Assembly (NCBI GenBank): GCA_035461525.1
Contig: DATHVD010000090.1
Location: 1 to 16,421 of the forward strand
Direction of reading: 5' to 3'
Origin: JAIBJN01 sp035461525
GTDB taxonomy: Bacteria; Actinomycetota; Thermoleophilia; Gaiellales; Gaiellaceae
DNA: 16,421 bases
Shown in pieces: positions 1-5,600 of the stretch (position 1 is the first letter of the stretch; every line of letters starts with the position of its first letter). Position numbers and translations under genes: made by a program. The notes beneath the pieces were generated by a model. The model had not been told where the DNA came from and did not search any database. It saw only the letters and a list, made by a program, of their open reading frames with translations.

Positions 1-526
1 CGTCCGTTCGCGCCGTCGTCGTGATGACCACGTCGAGCCCGCGGACCGTCTCGACGTCGTCGTAGTTGATCTCCGGGAAGATGATCTGCTCCTTGATGCC
101 GATCGAGTAGTTGCCCCGCCCGTCGAAGCTCCTCGGCGAGAGGCCGCGGAAGTCGCGGATCCGGGGCAGCGAGATCGAGACGAGCCGGTCGAGGAACTCG
201 TACATGCGAACGCCGCGCAGCGTGACCTTGGCGCCGATCGGCATCCCCTCGCGGATCTTGAAGCCTGCGATCGACTTCTTCGCGCGCGTGATCTGGGCCC
301 GCTGCCCCGTGATCGTGGTCAGCTCCTCGACGGCCTTGTCGAGCGCCCGCGCGTTCGTCTTCGCTTCGCCGACGCCCATGTTCACCGTGATCTTCTCGAC
401 GCGCGGCGTCTCCATGATCGAGCTCAGCTCGAGGTCGTCCTTGAGCGCGGGGCGAAGCTCGCCCTCGTAGCGGCGCTTCAGCCGCGCGACGTAGCCGTTC
501 GCGGTCTCCTTCGTCTTCGTGGCCAT
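1..526 (-). CDS. rplE: 50S ribosomal protein L5 (partial, C-terminus outside window)
   Basis: L5 sits in the central protuberance of the large subunit, where it binds 5S rRNA with L18 and contacts the P-site tRNA. About 175 codons are visible, beginning MATKTKETANGYVARLKRRY. Family blocks follow in order: a PRVEKITVNMGVGEA segment, a GQRAQITRAKKSIAGFKIRE segment, LRGVRMYEFLDRL, and GLSPRSFDGRGNYSIGIKEQ. The frame runs off the left edge in RGLDVVITTTARTD, so from the usual length only about 10-16 residues are missing. The ATG shares its A with the TGA stop of rplX (TGATG), and a GGGGAGG lies upstream inside rplX, so translational coupling is likely. This is the start of the spc block. Confidence 0.97.
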   Translation of the reverse strand, partial: MATKTKETANGYVARLKRRYEGELRPALKDDLELSSIMETPRVEKITVNMGVGEAKTNARALDKAVEELTTITGQRAQITRAKKSIAGFKIREGMPIGAKVTLRGVRMYEFLDRLVSISLPRIRDFRGLSPRSFDGRGNYSIGIKEQIIFPEINYDDVETVRGLDVVITTTARTD

Positions 527-897
527 CAGCGGTCGAGCACCTCCCCGCAGTCGGCGCGCTTGCAGACGCGCACCTTCATCCGGCCGTCCTTCGAATCGCG
601 GAACTCGTAGCCGACCCGCGTCGCGCGGTTGCACGTCGGGCAGACGACCATGACGTTCGAGACCTCGAGGGGCGCCGAGAGCTCGAAGACGCCGCCCGGC
701 TGGATCTGCGTCTGGCCCATCCGGCTCGAGTCCTTCATCGGACGCGGCTTCCGGTGCCGCTTGACGACGTTCAGGTTCTCGACGATCACGCGCCGCTTCT
801 TCGGGTCTGCGTCGATGATGCGCCCCTGCTTGCCGCGGTCCTTCCCCGAGAGGATCTGGACCACGTCGCCCTTCTTGACCTTCATCGTTTGCGCCAT
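526..897 (-). CDS. rplX: 50S ribosomal protein L24
   Basis: L24 is an assembly-initiating protein that binds 23S rRNA near its 5' end. The N-terminal KOW motif is visible (VKKGDVVQILSGKDRGKQG, about residues 7-25), then VIVENLNVVKRHRKP. The protein has 123 residues, against about 103 in short forms. The extra part is a C-terminal ribbon with four cysteines, C86 and C89 (CPTC) and C112 and C117 (CKRADC), resembling the zinc-ribbon tail of many bacterial L24 proteins. The second pair here is spaced CX4C rather than the usual CX2C. ATG at 897 is chosen because GGAGG lies nine bases upstream inside the end of rplN; the in-frame Met5 (MKVKKGD) is a weaker alternative. One base separates it from the rplN stop. 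Confidence 0.97.
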   Translation of the reverse strand: MAQTMKVKKGDVVQILSGKDRGKQGRIIDADPKKRRVIVENLNVVKRHRKPRPMKDSSRMGQTQIQPGGVFELSAPLEVSNVMVVCPTCNRATRVGYEFRDSKDGRMKVRVCKRADCGEVLDR

Positions 898-898
898 T

Positions 899-1267
899 TC
901 ACAACACCTCCGGCGCCAGTGAGACGATCTTCATGAAGTTCTTCTCGCGCAGCTCGCGGGCCACCGGCCCGAAGATGCGGGTCCCGCGCGGGTTCATCTG
1001 CGCGTCGATGATCACCGCCGCGTTCTCGTCGAACGCTATCGACGTGCCGTCGTCGCGCCCGAATGGCTTCTTCGTGCGCACGACGACCGCCTTCACGACC
1101 TCGCCCTTCTTGATCGTGCCCTGCGGCGTGGCCGTCTTGACCGTGCCGACGATGATGTCGCCCACGCGCGCGTAGCGGCGGTGCGACCCGCCGAGCACGC
1201 GGATGCAGAGGAGCTCGCGAGCTCCTGTGTTGTCGGCGACGCGAAGGCGGGATTCCTGCTGGATCAC
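899..1267 (-). CDS. rplN: 50S ribosomal protein L14
   Basis: L14 lies at the subunit interface, contacts 16S rRNA in bridge B8 and is the docking site of the silencing factor RsfS. The 122 residues match the family length exactly. Visible blocks are MIQQESRLRVADNTGARELL, a VLGGSHRRYARVGDIIVGTVK segment, KKGEVVKAVVVRTKK, and the C-terminal GTRIFGPVARELREKNFMKI. The start is GTG, whose first G is the last base of the rpsQ stop (TAGTG). A GAGG about seven bases upstream lies within rpsQ. The reading frame and N-terminus leave little doubt about the start. Confidence 0.98.
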   Translation of the reverse strand: MIQQESRLRVADNTGARELLCIRVLGGSHRRYARVGDIIVGTVKTATPQGTIKKGEVVKAVVVRTKKPFGRDDGTSIAFDENAAVIIDAQMNPRGTRIFGPVARELREKNFMKIVSLAPEVL

Positions 1268-1962
1268 TACTTGGCCTCTTCCAGGACCTCAGCGAGGCGC
1301 CAGCTCTTCGTCTTCGAGAGCGGGCGCGTCTCGACGAGGCGGACGACGTCGCCGAGCTTCGCCACGTTGGCCTCGTCATGCGCGTGCAGCTTGGTCGAGC
1401 GGCGGACGATCTTCTTGTAGACCGGGTGCGGCTTCGCGGTGTCGACGCGGACGACGATGGTCTTGTCCATCGCGGCCGAGACGACGATGCCGCGCCGCTC
1501 CTTGCGGCGGCCGCGCGGCCGCTCGGGCTTCGGGAGGCGCACGAGCGGCTTGCGCTCGGTCGTCTGCTCGCGCTTGGGCTTCGGGCGGCGCCGGCGCTCG
1601 GAGCGCGGCACGCGCTTGCGCTTCCGCTTCGGCTCGGCTGCCGGAGCGGGCTCGGCGGCGGGCGCCGCCTCCGCGGCGGGCGCCTCCGCAGCCTCCGGCT
1701 CCGGCCCGGGGGCTGCCTCGGCGGCCGGCTCCTCGGCCGGAACCGCCTCCGCCTCGGGAGCCTCCTCCGCCGCAGGGGTCTCCTCGGCGGCAGGCTCGGG
1801 AGCAGGCTCGGCCTGAGCCTCCCCTGCGGGAGCCTCCTCGGCGACCGGCTCCTCGGCGGGAGCCTCTTCTGCAGCAGGCGCGGCCTCGGCCTCCGGCTCG
1901 GCGGCCGGAGTCTCCTCGACCTGCTCCTGCGTCTCCTCGTCCTTCTTTCTCGGCCGTCCCAT
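1267..1962 (-). CDS. rpsQ: 30S ribosomal protein S17 with long N-terminal Ala/Glu/Pro extension
   Basis: S17 is a primary 16S rRNA-binding protein of the 5' domain. The OB-fold core is confined to residues about 152-231 (RRKERRGIVVSAAMDKTIVV, then HPVYKKIVRRSTKLHAHDE and GDVVRLVETRPLSKTKSWRL), which matches a normal 80-85 residue S17. In front are about 150 extra residues: MGRPRKKDE, an acidic Ala/Glu/Pro tract (about 10-110), then a strongly basic stretch (about 112-157, KRKRKRVPRSERRRRPKPK). Actinobacterial S17 proteins are known to be extended, as in Mycobacterium, but this one is long. ATG at 1962 overlaps the rpmC stop by one base (TAATG), with GGAGAGAAGG just upstream. The extension is in frame with no internal stop, so it is probably translated, although an internal start cannot be excluded. 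Confidence 0.93.
   Translation of the reverse strand: MGRPRKKDEETQEQVEETPAAEPEAEAAPAAEEAPAEEPVAEEAPAGEAQAEPAPEPAAEETPAAEEAPEAEAVPAEEPAAEAAPGPEPEAAEAPAAEAAPAAEPAPAAEPKRKRKRVPRSERRRRPKPKREQTTERKPLVRLPKPERPRGRRKERRGIVVSAAMDKTIVVRVDTAKPHPVYKKIVRRSTKLHAHDEANVAKLGDVVRLVETRPLSKTKSWRLAEVLEEAK
1633..1911 (-). repeat. Ala/Glu/Pro low-complexity coding tract in rpsQ
   Basis: Codons for residues 18-110 of S17 are degenerate repeats of short units such as AEEAPA, PAAEEAP and AEPAPEP. The DNA is correspondingly repetitive (variants of cctcctcggcggcagg on the plus strand). Such tracts expand and contract by slippage, so their length is expected to vary between strains. No exact long tandem unit is maintained. 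Confidence 0.75.
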
Positions 1963-2165
1963 TACCTTCTCTCCAGACTGTTCTTCCGCTCCGCCTGGAC
2001 CGTGAGGATCCGGGCGATGTCACGCTTGGCGAGCGAGAGGCGCGCGGTGTTGTCGAGCGCCCCGGTCGCCATCTGGAACCGGAGATTGAAGAGGTTCTCC
2101 CGGCTCTCGGCGAGGCGCTTCACGAGCTCCTCGTCGGTCAGGTCCCTCAGCTGCCTAGCCCTCAA
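1962..2165 (-). CDS. rpmC: 50S ribosomal protein L29
   Basis: L29 is a small two-helix protein next to L23 at the exit of the peptide tunnel, where trigger factor and SRP dock. The 67 residues show the family pattern: MRARQLRDLTDEELVKRLAE, then NLFNLRFQMATGALDNTARL and RDIARILTVQAER. The start is TTG at 2165; no in-frame ATG or GTG occurs upstream before implausible sequence, and the RxLRDLTDEEL N-terminus fits. The Shine-Dalgarno GGGAGG (2181-2176) is about nine bases ahead, inside a duplicated copy of the rplP 3' end, so this gene's initiation region was built from the repeat. It overlaps rpsQ by one base. Confidence 0.95.
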   Translation of the reverse strand: MRARQLRDLTDEELVKRLAESRENLFNLRFQMATGALDNTARLSLAKRDIARILTVQAERKNSLERR

Positions 2166-2211
2166 AGAGATCCGCCTCCCGCTTGGTCGCGTGGGAACCC
2201 AGGGTTCCCAC
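2155..2211 (-). CDS. Candidate 18-codon ORF carrying a copy of the L16 C-terminus
   Basis: A GTG at 2211-2209 opens an 18-residue frame, MGTLGSHATKREADLFEG, ending in TAG at 2157-2155. A strong AAGGAGG (2226-2220) lies about eight bases upstream. The last nine residues, KREADLFEG, equal the C-terminus of L16 encoded next door, and come from a duplicated DNA segment. Both base differences between the copies inside this stretch are synonymous (AAG/AAA and GCG/GCT). The frame overlaps the TTG start of rpmC by 11 bases, so ribosomes terminating here could couple to rpmC. It could equally be an untranslated duplication scar. Translation is an inference. Confidence 0.3.
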   Translation of the reverse strand: MGTLGSHATKREADLFEG

Positions 2212-2212
2212 G
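2190..2212. repeat. Perfect 11-bp-arm palindrome between rplP and rpmC
   Basis: CGTGGGAACCC and GGGTTCCCACG are exact inverted repeats around a single central base. In the minus-strand transcript they could form a stem of about nine to ten pairs with a tight loop. No U-run follows, so it is not a terminator. The candidate GTG start of the short frame at 2211 lies in the first arm, so folding would hide it. It may alternatively be a protein-binding palindrome or an mRNA processing or stability element. Confidence 0.8.
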
Positions 2213-2242
2213 TGGACCCCCTCCTTAAGAGGCACGCCTGTA

Positions 2243-2668
2243 CTAGCCCTCAAAGAGATCAGCCTCCCGTTTCACGAACTTGGTCTTCACAGGGAGCTTC
2301 ATGCCGGCGAGACGCATCGCGTCCTTGGCGAGCTCCTCGGAGACGCCGGCCAGCTCGAACATGACCCGGCCGGGCTTGATGACGGCCACCCAGTGCTCGG
2401 GCGAGCCCTTCCCCGAGCCCATGCGGGTCTCGGCCGGCTTCTGCGTGACCGGCTTGTCGGGGAAGACGTTGATCCAGACCTTGCCGCCGCGCTTGATGTG
2501 GCGGGTCATGGCGATACGGGCAGCCTCGATCTGGCGGTTCGTGACCCACCCGCCCTCGAGTGCCTTCAGGCCGAAGTCGCCGAAGGCGACCTGCTGCTGG
2601 CCCTTCGCGTACCCGCGCCTGCGTCCGCGCTGCTGCTTGCGGAACTTGGTCTTGCGCGGCATCAGCAT
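2243..2668 (-). CDS. rplP: 50S ribosomal protein L16
   Basis: L16 contacts the A-site and the elbow of accommodated tRNA and organises the peptidyl transferase region late in assembly. The 141 residues show MLMPRKTKFRKQQRGRRRGY, FGDFGLKALEGGWVTNRQIE, ARIAMTRHIKRGGKVWINVF, PDKPVTQKPAETRMGSGKGS and PEHWVAVIKPGRVMFELAGV. The first ATG (2668) is preferred over the one at 2662 because L16 proteins typically begin MLxP, and because it overlaps the rpsC stop by one base (TGATG) like neighbouring junctions. The C-terminus VKREADLFEG ends in TAG, and its coding DNA is duplicated 88 bp downstream. Confidence 0.97.
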   Translation of the reverse strand: MLMPRKTKFRKQQRGRRRGYAKGQQQVAFGDFGLKALEGGWVTNRQIEAARIAMTRHIKRGGKVWINVFPDKPVTQKPAETRMGSGKGSPEHWVAVIKPGRVMFELAGVSEELAKDAMRLAGMKLPVKTKFVKREADLFEG

Positions 2669-3675
2669 CAGCTCTCACCACCCTCGCCGGAGCTCTCCGG
2701 AGCCGGCGCCTCGGGCGCCTGGGCCTCCGGGGCCGGAGCCTCCGGGGCCGGAGCCTCGGGGGCCGGAGCCTCGGGGGCCGTCGCCTCCGGCTGCGACTCG
2801 GCGGGAGGCGCCTGCGGGCCTTCCTGCTCGCGCGGGCGGCCCTGCTGCTGGCCGTCGCGCCCGCCGCCCTGGCCGGAACGGCGGCGCTGGCGGCGCGGCC
2901 GGCCGACGGGGCCGAGGCCCTCCCGGTCGCCGCCCCTGCGCCCGCCCTGGCGGTCGGCGCCGAGGCCGTCGCGGCGGCCGCCCTTGCGCCGGGCCTGATC
3001 CTGCTCGCCGAGGCGCCCGCCGGCGCCGCGATCGGTGTCGTAGCCCTCGGGCATGATCTCGCCCTTGTTGATCCAGACCTTGACGCCGATGCGGCCGAAG
3101 GTCGTCTTCGCCTCGGCGAAGCCGTAGTCGATGTCGGCGCGGAGCGTGTGCAGCGGGACGCGGCCCTCCGAGTACGTCTCGGAGCGCGACATCTCGCCGC
3201 CGCCGAGCCGGCCGCCGCAGGTGACCTTGACGCCCTGCGCGCCGGAGCGGATGGCGGAGGCGAGCGAGCGCTTCATCGCGCGCCGGAAGCTGACGCGGTT
3301 CTGGAGCTGCTCGGCGATCGACTGGGCCACGAGCTTTGCGTCGAGCTCGGGTCGCTTGATCTCGTTGATGTTGATCTGGATGTTCTTGTGGGTCATCGCG
3401 TGGATCTCGCGCCTGAGCGCGTCGACCTCGGCGCCCGACTTGCCGATCACGATCCCCGGCCGCGCCGTGTAGATGTCGATCGTGATCCGCTGCTTGTCCT
3501 TGCGGATGAGGATGTCGGAGAGGCCCGCGTGCCCGAGCTTGCCGTAGATGTGGTCGCGGATCTTGACATCCTCGATCAGGTACGACGGGAACTCCTTCGC
3601 GCCCGTGTACCAGTTGGACTTCCAGTCGTGGATGACGCCGACGCGAAGCCCGCCGGGATGGATCTTCTGGCCCAC
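2668..3675 (-). CDS. rpsC: 30S ribosomal protein S3 with long C-terminal extension
   Basis: S3 lines the mRNA entry tunnel and contributes to helicase activity. Residues 1-215 are a normal S3: MGQKIHPGGLRVGVIHDWKS, the KH type II domain with its GxxG loop (GIVIGKSG, G78-G81), and the C-terminal domain ending in FGRIGVKVWINKGEIMPEGY. After this come about 120 extra residues: a Gly/Arg/Gln-rich segment (about 217-285, for example RRKGGRRDGLGADRQGGRRG), then an acidic Pro/Glu/Ala tail (about 286-335) built on PEAPA units. Actinobacterial S3 proteins commonly have tails, but 335 residues is long. The GTG start at 3675 shares its G with the rplV stop (TAGTG), and MGQKIHP is the conserved N-terminus. 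Confidence 0.95.
   Translation of the reverse strand: MGQKIHPGGLRVGVIHDWKSNWYTGAKEFPSYLIEDVKIRDHIYGKLGHAGLSDILIRKDKQRITIDIYTARPGIVIGKSGAEVDALRREIHAMTHKNIQININEIKRPELDAKLVAQSIAEQLQNRVSFRRAMKRSLASAIRSGAQGVKVTCGGRLGGGEMSRSETYSEGRVPLHTLRADIDYGFAEAKTTFGRIGVKVWINKGEIMPEGYDTDRGAGGRLGEQDQARRKGGRRDGLGADRQGGRRGGDREGLGPVGRPRRQRRRSGQGGGRDGQQQGRPREQEGPQAPPAESQPEATAPEAPAPEAPAPEAPAPEAQAPEAPAPESSGEGGES
2693..2782 (-). repeat. Tandem 15-bp repeat in the rpsC 3' end (PEAPA coding)
   Basis: Six tandem 15-base units can be laid out at 2693, 2708, 2723, 2738, 2753 and 2768. Units 2723-2737 and 2738-2752 are identical (gcctccggggccgga on the plus strand) and 2753-2767 differs at one base; the outer units are more diverged. 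They encode PEAPA-like pentads. Unit length is a multiple of three, so copy-number change would keep the frame, making this a plausible length-variable coding microsatellite. Confidence 0.85.
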
Positions 3676-4379
3676 TAGCCCTCGCTTCCCTCGGTCTCGG
3701 TCGTCTTCTTCTTCCGGGTCTCGGACTTCGGCTTGGCCGGCGCCTTCGGCTTCTCGGCCTTCACCTTCTCGCCCGTCTCCGCCTTCGGCTTCGCGGCGCG
3801 CTTCCGCGGCATCGGCTTCTCCTCGGCCCCCGCCTCGGGCGCCTCCTCGGCCTTCCTCCTCGGCGCGCGCTTGCGGGCCGGCTTCTCCTCGGCCTCGCTC
3901 TCAGCCTCGGCCTCGGTCTCGGTCTCGCTCTCGGCCGGCTCCTCCGCGGCCGGCTCGACCGGCTCCGGGAGCGGCGGCGGCGCGACGGGAGCGTGCTCCC
4001 GCGGCGCCGGGATCTCCTCGCCGGTCGGGAGCGCCAACACGACGGTGATGTGGCACGTGCGCTTCTTGATCCGGCCGACGCGGCCGCGGGCGCGGGCGCG
4101 CCAGCGCTTCAGCGTCGGGCCGGCTCCCGCGAATGCGGCCTGCACGGTGAGGTCGTCGCCGACGAGACCGTGGTTGTTCTCGGCGTTGGCGACGGCCGAG
4201 TCGAGGACCTTGCGGACGTCGCGGGCGGCGTCGCGCGTCATGAACGCGAGTACGGCGCGAGCCTCGGGCACGGTCAGGCCCCGGATCTGGTCGGCGACGA
4301 GCTGCGCCTTGCGGGGCGCGGCGCGCACGTAGCGCGCCTCGGCGCGGACCGTGGTGCGGGTTTCTTCTGCGACCGCCAC
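3675..4379 (-). CDS. rplV: 50S ribosomal protein L22 with C-terminal extension
   Basis: L22 spans the wall of the peptide exit tunnel; its beta-hairpin lines the constriction and is a macrolide resistance site. The core is about residues 8-118: VRAEARYVRAAPRKAQLVAD, VLDSAVANAENNHGL, then the hairpin region GPTLKRWRARARGRVGRIKK and TCHITVVL. The normal family length is about 110-120; here another 115 residues follow, first Pro/Glu-rich and acidic, then Lys/Pro/Ala-rich (KPMPRKRAAKPKAE and similar), ending ETEGSEG. The start is GTG at 4379, sharing its base with the rpsS stop (TAGTG), giving 234 residues. An open frame extends further upstream inside rpsS but shows no L22 similarity. The tail resembles extensions known in mycobacterial L22, but is longer. 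Confidence 0.95.
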   Translation of the reverse strand: MAVAEETRTTVRAEARYVRAAPRKAQLVADQIRGLTVPEARAVLAFMTRDAARDVRKVLDSAVANAENNHGLVGDDLTVQAAFAGAGPTLKRWRARARGRVGRIKKRTCHITVVLALPTGEEIPAPREHAPVAPPPLPEPVEPAAEEPAESETETEAEAESEAEEKPARKRAPRRKAEEAPEAGAEEKPMPRKRAAKPKAETGEKVKAEKPKAPAKPKSETRKKKTTETEGSEG

Positions 4380-4663
4380 TACTTCCTCTTCACCTCGGTC
4401 TTGCGGTCGCCGGAGTGGCCGCGGAAGAGCCGCGTGGGCGCGAACTCGCCCAGCTTGTGGCCGACCATCGCCTCGGTGACGAAAACGGGCACGTGCGTCC
4501 GCCCGTTGTGAACGGCGATCGTGTGCCCGACCATCTCCGGGAAGACGGTTGACGTGCGCGACCACGTACGCAGCGGCCGCTTCTCGCCGGACTCGTTCAT
4601 GGCCTCGACGCGCCGCAGCAGGCGCTCCTCGACGAACGGTCCCTTCTTGGACGAACGACTCAC
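4379..4663 (-). CDS. rpsS: 30S ribosomal protein S19
   Basis: S19 is in the head of the small subunit, pairs with S13 and contacts the A-site finger. The 94 residues match the family: SRSSKKGPFVEERLLRRVEA, RTWSRTSTVFPEMVGHTIAV, HNGRTHVPVFVTEAMVGHKL, GEFAPTRLFRGHSGDRK. The start is GTG at 4663. GGGAGG is only three bases ahead, closer than optimal, but the GTG also overlaps the TGA of a preceding 28-codon frame (GTGA), so initiation may depend on coupling to that frame. The stop overlaps the rplV start by one base. Confidence 0.97.
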   Translation of the reverse strand: MSRSSKKGPFVEERLLRRVEAMNESGEKRPLRTWSRTSTVFPEMVGHTIAVHNGRTHVPVFVTEAMVGHKLGEFAPTRLFRGHSGDRKTEVKRK

Positions 4664-4746
4664 GAGCCTCCCTTTCGTTCTCCACCCGAGCGAAGCGACG
4701 GGTCAAGATCTCCCCCCGGGAAAATGCGCGGCATCTTCCGAGGCAT
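4660..4746 (-). CDS. Candidate 28-residue small protein or leader ORF between rplB and rpsS
   Basis: An ATG at 4746 overlaps the rplB stop by one base (TAATG) and the frame ends in a TGA overlapping the rpsS GTG by four bases (GTGA), so it fills the whole gap. AAAGGAG lies eight bases upstream of the ATG in the end of rplB, near-ideal spacing. The peptide begins MPRKMPRIFPGGDLDPSLRS and is basic, with no recognised domain, signal or membrane segment. Against a conserved protein, only 16 of its 27 codons after the start end in G or C, well below the neighbouring genes. It may act as a coupling device that delivers ribosomes to rpsS rather than as a functional protein. Its function is not known. 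Confidence 0.4.
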   Translation of the reverse strand: MPRKMPRIFPGGDLDPSLRSGGERKGGS

Positions 4747-5588
4747 TAGCGGCGCTCCTTTCCGCGGCGGCGGCCGCGGACGATCAGCTTGTCGGACTCC
4801 TTGTGCTTGCGGCGCGTGCGCTTCCCGAGGGTGGGCACGCCCCAGGGCGTCACCGGATGACGGCCGCCCTTCGACTTGCCCTCGCCCCCGCCGTGCGGAT
4901 GGTCGACGGGGTTCATGGCGGAGCCGCGCACGGTCGGGCGCTTGCCGAGCCAGCGGCTGCGGCCCGCCTTGCCGCTCGAGATGTTCTCGTGGTCGGTGTT
5001 CCCGACCTGCCCAACGGTGGCGCGACATGCGAGCGGCACGCGGCGCATCTCGCCGGACGGGAGCCGCAGGACGCCGTAGCCGTCGTCCTTGGCCACGAGC
5101 TGAACCCCCGAGCCGGCGCTGCGTGCGAGCTGGCCTCCGCGTCCCGGCTTGAGCTCGACGTTGTGGACGAGGGTGCCGGTAGGCACGTTCGCGAGCGGGA
5201 GCGCGTTCCCGGGCCGGATGTCGGCGCCGGGGCCGGACTCGACCTGCTGGCCGACGCGCAGCCCCGCGGGCGCGAGGATGTAGCTCTTGGCCCCGTCCGC
5301 GTAGTGGAGCAGGGCGATGCGGGCCGAGCGGTTCGGGTCATACTCGATCGCCGCCACCTTCGCGGGCACGCCGTCCTTCGTCCGCTTGAAGTCGACGACG
5401 CGGTAGCGGCGCTTGTGTCCGCCGCCCTGGTGGCGCGTCGTGATGCGGCCCTGGTTGTTGCGGCCGCCCTTCCGCTTGGCGGGCTCGAGCAGGCTCTTCT
5501 CCGGCTCCGTCTTCGTGATCTCCTCGAAGCTCGAGACGGACCGGAAGCGCCGGCCGGGACTGGTGGGCTTGTACTTCCTCAGGGCCAT
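4746..5588 (-). CDS. rplB: 50S ribosomal protein L2
   Basis: L2 is a large primary 23S rRNA-binding protein required for subunit association and near the peptidyl transferase centre. The 280 residues match the family length. Visible landmarks are the N-terminal YKPTSPGRRFRSV, the RNA-binding block RNNQGRITTRHQGGGHKRRY (about 43-62), and the hallmark GSAMNPVDHPHGGGEG (about 222-237), whose His230 corresponds to the conserved histidine near the catalytic centre, then HPVTPWGVPTLGKRTRR and a basic tail. ATG at 5588 is 12 bases after the rplW stop, with only a weak purine-rich GGCGAG upstream. The 3' end also carries the AAAGGAG serving the short frame that follows. Confidence 0.98.
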   Translation of the reverse strand: MALRKYKPTSPGRRFRSVSSFEEITKTEPEKSLLEPAKRKGGRNNQGRITTRHQGGGHKRRYRVVDFKRTKDGVPAKVAAIEYDPNRSARIALLHYADGAKSYILAPAGLRVGQQVESGPGADIRPGNALPLANVPTGTLVHNVELKPGRGGQLARSAGSGVQLVAKDDGYGVLRLPSGEMRRVPLACRATVGQVGNTDHENISSGKAGRSRWLGKRPTVRGSAMNPVDHPHGGGEGKSKGGRHPVTPWGVPTLGKRTRRKHKESDKLIVRGRRRGKERR

Positions 5589-5600
5589 GGATCTCGCCGC

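Larger units (their letters stand above)
2155..2271. repeat. Direct repeat of the rplP 3' end, copies 88 bp apart
   Basis: Copy 1 at 2155-2183 and copy 2 at 2243-2271 share ctagccctcaaagagatc exactly. After one mismatch (2173 vs 2261) they share gcctcccg, then after a second mismatch (2182 vs 2270) a final t. Copy 2 is the true end of rplP including its TAG. Copy 1 lies in the rplP-rpmC gap and supplies the ribosome binding site and start codon of rpmC. The intervening 59 bases hold the palindrome at 2190-2212. Confidence 0.9.

Noticed and set aside
1203..3678. Long plus-strand frames opposite rpsQ, rplP and rpsC rich in Arg, Pro, Ala or Leu.
   Set aside because: They mirror the repetitive Ala/Glu/Pro coding tracts of S17 and S3 on the other strand.
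4380..4706. Upstream extension of the L22 frame into rpsS.
   Set aside because: That part is out of frame with S19 coding and unlike L22; the GTG overlapping the rpsS stop gives the correct N-terminus.
4664..4745. Structured leader or hairpin between rplB and rpsS instead of a coding frame.
   Set aside because: Only short imperfect pairings around GCGAAGC were found, much weaker than the start/stop overlap evidence for a short frame.
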